Source of the DNA: Cristatella mucedo
Lineage: Eukaryota; Bryozoa; Phylactolaemata; Cristatellidae
Direction: 5' to 3'
DNA: 64,000 bases
Assembly (NCBI GenBank): GCA_009760855.2
Contig: WPIO01000275.1
Span: forward strand, 64,001 to 128,000
Position 1 is the first letter of the stretch, and every line of letters begins with the position of its first letter. Of the stretch, positions 58,861 through 64,000 are shown in pieces. The notes below the pieces were generated by a model. That model did not search any database, was not told the origin of the DNA, and saw only the letters and a program-made list of their open reading frames with translations. A program made the translations under genes and the position numbers.

Positions 58861-60430
58861 GAAGATCCCTTCTACCATTCCTATCAAACACACTGAAACG
58901 GGTCGGGGCAGACCAGCTAAACCCATATATCAAAGCCTCACTCCTTGCTAGTAAGTTCCAGTCTGGCTTTAGAGCTAATCACTCCACAGAGTCAGCATTG
59001 CTTAGGGTATACAACGACCTACTTAGGAATGCTGACATGGGTAGAGTGTCTCTGCTTGTGTTGCTTGATCTTTCGGCAGCTTTTGATTCCATCAATCACA
59101 AACTTCTTCTAGAGTGCCTCTCATATCGCCTGGGCATCACTGGTACTGCACTGCAGTGGTTCAGGTCCAATCTCAGTGGGAGATTCCAGAGTACTGACGT
59201 GAATGGACAAAAATCATCTGAAGTACCTCTAAAATATGGATTACCTCAGGGCTCCGTGCTAGGTCTGGTTCTTTGCACGGTTTATACTCTCCCTCTTGTT
59301 GATGTGATTGGCAAGCACAATCTAGGTTTTCACTTCTATGCAGATGACACTCAGTTGTACCTTTTCTTTCATCCCTCCCAGCCTTCAAGCACCTCACATT
59401 CTCTCAACTCACTTGCTGCAGGTATTGATAACAACTGCACATGGATGGCAGCAAAATTTCTAGAATTAAACGATGATATAACTAACTTACTAGTTATGGG
59501 AAAACCCAGTTTGATTCCGAAATTGGAAAGGCAGAAGCTGGAAACTGGCCCTGTCAGCATATCTTCAGTTGAATAAGCTCGAAATCTAGGTGTCATATTC
59601 CAAAGCAACCTCTCGTGAGACGACCATATCAGCTCCACAGTCAAAATTGCCTATTTTCAGCTTCATAATGTTGCTAAAATTTGTGCTTGTGTAGATAAGG
59701 ATACCACATCTAAGTTGGTCCTTGCATTCGTGACATCCCGTATCGACTATTGCAACTCACAGCTTACTGGCCTGCCAGCATGTGCGATCAGGCGATTGCA
59801 GCTGGTGCAAAAATCTGCTGCTTGGCTTGTCTGTCGTGAGCGTCACTGCTACCACATTACTCTACTTCTCACCGACCTGCACTGGCTAGCAGTCAAGATC
59901 GACTTCAAGGTTTTGTAGCTTACTTTTAGGTCACTTCATTCTTTGGCTCCAGCCTATCTCTCAGATATACTCCCCCATCAGGCCAAGCATCGTACCACAC
60001 GCTTTTCGGAATCCAACAGTCTACAAATATCCCGTACAATCCTCAAATCCTTGGGAGACCGTGCATTTAGTTGGAATGCTCCCAAAGCCAGGAACTCTCT
60101 CCCGACCAACGTCAGAACATTCCCTGACCTGAACACATTTAAAAACAACTTAAAAACACACCTATTTAGGACACCATTTATCGGTTCCCTTTGATTCGTC
60201 CTTCATGTGCTTATGTGTGCTGACACTGTGCATGCTGCCACTAACCACATGTGCATGCTGACCCTGTGCATGTCACCCCTAACCATGGTATTAATTTTGT
60301 TTGTTTATCAAGCATGATTTTACTCATCATTTCAAGTGCATTTCCCTTTGCAGCAAATGTAAAGCACGTGGAGAGAGATAAAGTTCTCGGAAGGTGCTTT
60401 ATTAAGTGCATTATTATTATTATTATTATT
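58861..60430 (+). mobile_element. LINE-A, second-longest copy
   Basis: 5'-truncated in the segment encoding LLPFLSKTLKR, then collinear with 8946-10519. Stem-loop at 60361-60400 with arms AAAGCAC and GTGCTTT, a paired change from AAAGCGC/GCGCTTT. Tail (TTA)n at about 60408-60431. Sequence upstream is gypsy-derived. Confidence 0.93.
58998..59576 (+). pseudogene. LINE-A reverse transcriptase, broken
   Basis: Open for 192 codons with motif A LLDLSAAFDSINH, LPQGSVLGLVL and motif C FYADDTQLY, all catalytic Asp residues kept. It ends at TAA (59574-59576) where the longest copy has a Ser codon. A second stop (TGA near 59618) and small deletions follow. Later segments, 59715-59918 and 59943-60194, are open pieces of the C-terminal region. 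Confidence 0.88.
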
Positions 60431-62029
60431 ATAAATTGTAGGTAGGTCAGTGACTTCGTTTGCCAACAGTGCAAGCTGCACTGCACTTCAACCTTCCGAG
60501 CGACTTGACAAAGTTGACCCCCACTGACCTATAACCCGGGTGTGAGGCCAATCTCCAGCCTATTAGGTCGCTCTCAGTCACACTCAAGTAAGCCCTCATG
60601 GTGCTTGGACTCTAAAGATTGCCAGATTTCAGTGTCAAATCCGACGACGGCAGGAACAACTAAGTATTTACCGAAGTCAGTTTAAACTATATCATCCTGT
60701 TAGAGTTCGTGGCACAACTGATAACAATAGTGGCTTGTTCCCATAAATGCCCAGCCATTAAACTGAAAGTTAGGAAAGAGTGGCAAAAAAAGGCAAAATT
60801 CAGTTAATTAGATTCAGATATTCATTTCAGCCTTTCTCCTAAAAGTCCATTAGCATCGTCAAGTTGTCTCATCTCCAAGTTACTCCTGTACGTTTGGATT
60901 GATACGACTAGTTTTTCGCAAGAAGATCTATCGTGTCGCTTTTTAAATATTATTATTTATTTATTTGTAAATTTAGTAATTTAAAGCTTGTGACCGAAGT
61001 CACAGTAGACCGGACGTATGGAGCTGATTGTTTGAGTAAATTATTATGATTATTTAAATTTTAGTTTATTTTGATCGGGAAAAATAATTTAAGACGAAAT
61101 TTTGGAGTTAGGATCTCCGGCACGAAAAAAATTAAACTCATACTGTATATATTCCGATCTCGACCGGGAAACGTGTATATTAGAACTTAAGGAAAATTAA
61201 TTGGTGTTCATATCGAGATATTTTAGTTTGAACGTTCCCGTTGCAGTAGTTTTGCAGCTGTTCACACTCGTGTGCATACAGCTTTGTTTACCCTATGCCA
61301 TTTATTCTAAAAGCTTGTCATTAGTGCTACCTAGTAACTGTTACTTCTCTGAGTTTATCGCCAGCTTGCAATACAAACCATTTAAAAAACTGGAGCCGGA
61401 AACTTCTTTGTGACGTGCCCGTGCCCAAGACAAGGAGATTGGTAGGATCGGTCAAACTTTAATGTGAAAAGAAGCCCAAAACGTCAAAGTCAAGCTTGTG
61501 GGGCTTTATGGCGACTGGTAGGAATTACAGACCCCCAAGCTTGTGGATGGTTTCTGCAACAGCTGGCATTCCGAAACAGGAATAGTACCCACGCGAGAGG
61601 TAGCGGCACAAGAACCCCACAGTAACAGTAGGATATATGGTTTCCGATATTAGCAATAATAACGATTATAATTAGAACGATACATTTTTAGACTGAATAC
61701 AAAGAATTGAATCTGTTTACAAGTACTTAGTCAAGTAATTTTGAAAATATGCAAGCAAAAGATGAAAGGATTGTTCTTGAAGTTTCTTGCTCAATTGTTG
61801 AAGCCCATAAGAACTCCAACTAAGAAATAATGTGCAACAATCATGGCTGCTGGCAAATAGGTAAGTGGGAATGTTAGTCAAGCCAGAGCTCACGGAACAC
61901 CTGACAGAGAAAAGCATTGCAAAACCAGTCTGAGGGGCCTCCAATCTTATTTTGGTGACAGTCGGCATTTACATCATAGACAATTGCTGCACGGACATTT
62001 GGGCTTTTGTGTTCCTTCCACTAAGGGCT
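60431..62029. other. Nothing recognised
   Basis: AT-rich. No supported coding or repeat feature. Confidence 0.4.
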
Positions 62030-62135
62030 AAGCTCGACCATCGTAACTATCTGGATCAGGGTAAATCGTTACTGCTGCTTTTTATAGATCTCTCAGAAGC
62101 ATGTGGCACAAGTCATAACCGGATCCATTCTGAAG
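62030..62135 (+). mobile_element. Short reverse-transcriptase motif A fragment of another LINE
   Basis: GKSLLLLFIDLSEACGTSHN resembles RT motif A with flanks (LL.DLS.AFDTIDH). The second part is altered. It does not align in DNA with LINE-A, so it may belong to a different non-LTR element. Too short for certainty. Confidence 0.35.
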
Positions 62136-64000
62136 AGCCTTTCAATGCACATCATAATATAATAATAACTTGTTGAACTGTCTCAGGTCCCAACGTAGCA
62201 AGGGATATCAGTGCCGGTGGTCGTTGTTTGCCAGAAAGTCTCTATGTTAGAGTCTAAACTCTATATGTAACTTGTAAAGCTTAACGACTGAGGTTCAAAG
62301 CAAAAGAAACTTTAGTGTGCAAGTCATTGCCAGCGAATGTCATCTTGCCCAACAACGTCAAACTCACGAGCATTGCTGAGACCCAGAAAGCATGGCAAAC
62401 AGAGAAGCTCATTAATATAGCGAACTCGTGAAAGCTAGACTGGATGTGTGTTTTGGATTCAGGGAAAGGAGAGTAAATATGTAAATAGTAATAGTAATAG
62501 TAAGAATTGTGAGGGTTAGTTGGGAAGAATGTTATCGGCTGAGCCAAAATCTCAGCTGCCAATGATTTTAAAGCATTTGAATGGTGCCTCAAAGTTTTCG
62601 TCCACGGACATCCTATAGGTACGAGGACACTGAAACAGTTACATAAATACAGCAAGGTATGAAGGAGTCAAGCAATGGCAGGCCCATTAGGTCAAAATAA
62701 GAACTACCAGAAACTTTGCATTTGAGTATTTGATCTAAGGCATCTTCATTTTTGGCATCCTTTTAGTGCTAAAACGGATTGTGCTGACTCAACTATAGTA
62801 TAGTGTTCCGATAATCGACACAAGTTTGGAAATAGGATGAAGTATGTGTGGACTATTATTATTAAGCCAAACTCAAAAGTTGAATCAACCGAATAGACCC
62901 GGCGATAGCGAACCCGGAGGAGACTAATCCGAAAGAGTGTCTTCATTGTATCTGCGTTTAGGTACTACGCCTCTGCACAGAGTACGTCCGTACTCCGAAA
63001 GAAATCCGCAAATGATTTCCGAAATGCAAGCCTACGTTAAAAACCAAATTGTAATACCATATACCGAGCTCGATGATGCAGCTTATACATATGAGAAGGA
63101 AGCTAACTCCAAATAAATGTCTTGCAGCCGACCTTGAGTAAGGTGCCACGTCGCCAATGCGGGGCACATGTCAAAAAGCTATGGCACGACATCTGGGTGA
63201 GGCAGCCACGGGAGATCGTTAGGACCGCCAACACCCATTCAGACAACCACGGATCTGGAAGCAAACAATAGCTTACAGTGCACTGGGAGAAACGCCTTCT
63301 TGCAGTGTCAGCACTCAAACTGTAAAGCTTCCAGCATGGTCATTTTAGTTGTCCAGCTTCCCACGTAATGCAGAGATCTCGTCTTCGGATTGAGAGCCTG
63401 CAGGGCGGCGGTGGCAGCAGCAGGACTATTATATGAATCTTTTCTATAAGTGATAAAAGTTATGTTCATCCGTTCGTTTGTATTAGGCTTGAAGGTCTAA
63501 GTGATCCTCCTTCAAATGTTAAAGCTTCGCCCAGATGCAGTTCTGATTGCACACCGTAACAGATAACCCATTCTGCTCAGTAAGCTCTGATTCTTCAGAG
63601 ACTACATAAGCCAAATGGAGCTGACCATTTCACCATTGTCAGGTATTAAAGAATGAATGTGGGGTGTTCTCTTTTTTTACATTCCCAAAACAAGATCAGT
63701 AGTAAGATGTAACAACAGATATTAGCAAAGAATTCATCCAAAGGCCGGATTGAAAACGCCCCTCTTGTAAAAACCATTGTCTCTGGTATCTGAATCTCTT
63801 ATTTTTGATAATACTTTGTCTCCAGTCGTTAATACGTCAGATGTGATTTATCAATGATAAAAATGACTGTAAAGAAGTGGTGAATGTTAAAATTGAGACG
63901 TCTTATCGTCAAACATCATTATTGATTGTTTAAGAAAAATGAACTGTATCTTATATTGGTTCACATTCAAACCAAATTGTATTGGAGAGGAAGGTTGAAT
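62136..64000. other. Nothing recognised
   Basis: Includes a short ATT/ACT-type run near 62480-62510 on the minus strand. No gene is supported. Confidence 0.4.

Overview
This window is animal nuclear DNA, most likely from an invertebrate. It has spliced coding exons with GT/AG junctions, many copies of CR1/L2-like non-LTR retrotransposons, two tRNA-derived SINE families, a decayed Ty3/gypsy element, long (CT)n, (CA)n and (AT)n microsatellites, and a ROCO-family GTPase gene ending in a death-fold domain. I cannot name the phylum. There is no bacterial gene organisation, no CRISPR array and no rRNA gene. Most long reading frames here are retrotransposon remnants or microsatellite translations.

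Host genes. The best supported gene is on the minus strand between about 50836 and 43903. A Roc-COR exon (50466..48633) splices to two small exons (45349..45180 and 44071..43913) that together encode a C-terminal CARD-like death-fold domain. A further 35-codon upstream exon (50836..50732) is plausible. Intron phases agree at every junction, and a consensus donor 10 bases after the stop codon suggests a 3' UTR intron. Weaker candidates are: a signal-peptide first exon at 21759..21840 (+) with a phase-compatible second exon at 24817..24906; a first exon at 10874..11051 (+) with a phase-compatible exon at 13896..13966; and a first exon at 32709..32578 (-). Their downstream exons were not recognised.

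Mobile DNA. LINE-A is a CR1/L2-like family. It has a reverse-transcriptase ORF, a conserved 3' stem-loop and a (TTA)n tail. It occurs on both strands as 5'-truncated copies, the longest at 8600..10519 and 58861..60430. LINE-B is a second, related family (4178..5128 plus two fragments). SINE-1 is tRNA-derived and has its own 3' body. SINE-2 joins a tRNA-like head to a short tail resembling the LINE-A 3' stem-loop, which suggests it borrows a LINE's reverse transcriptase. A Ty3/gypsy integrase remnant (57440..58640) is broken by a SINE-2 copy and followed by a LINE-A copy, giving a nested insertion history.

Layout. 0-10.5 kb: LINE remnants, a GC-rich insert bounded by direct repeats, and the longest LINE-A. 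10.5-25 kb: candidate plus-strand exons and SINEs. 25-32 kb: LINE pieces within large CT/CA microsatellites. 32-43 kb: a candidate first exon, a CpG-rich block and old repeats. 43.9-50.8 kb: the ROCO gene. 50.9-60.4 kb: a dense pile of repeats, an (AT)n tract of 187 bp, and nested elements. 60.4-64 kb: almost featureless.
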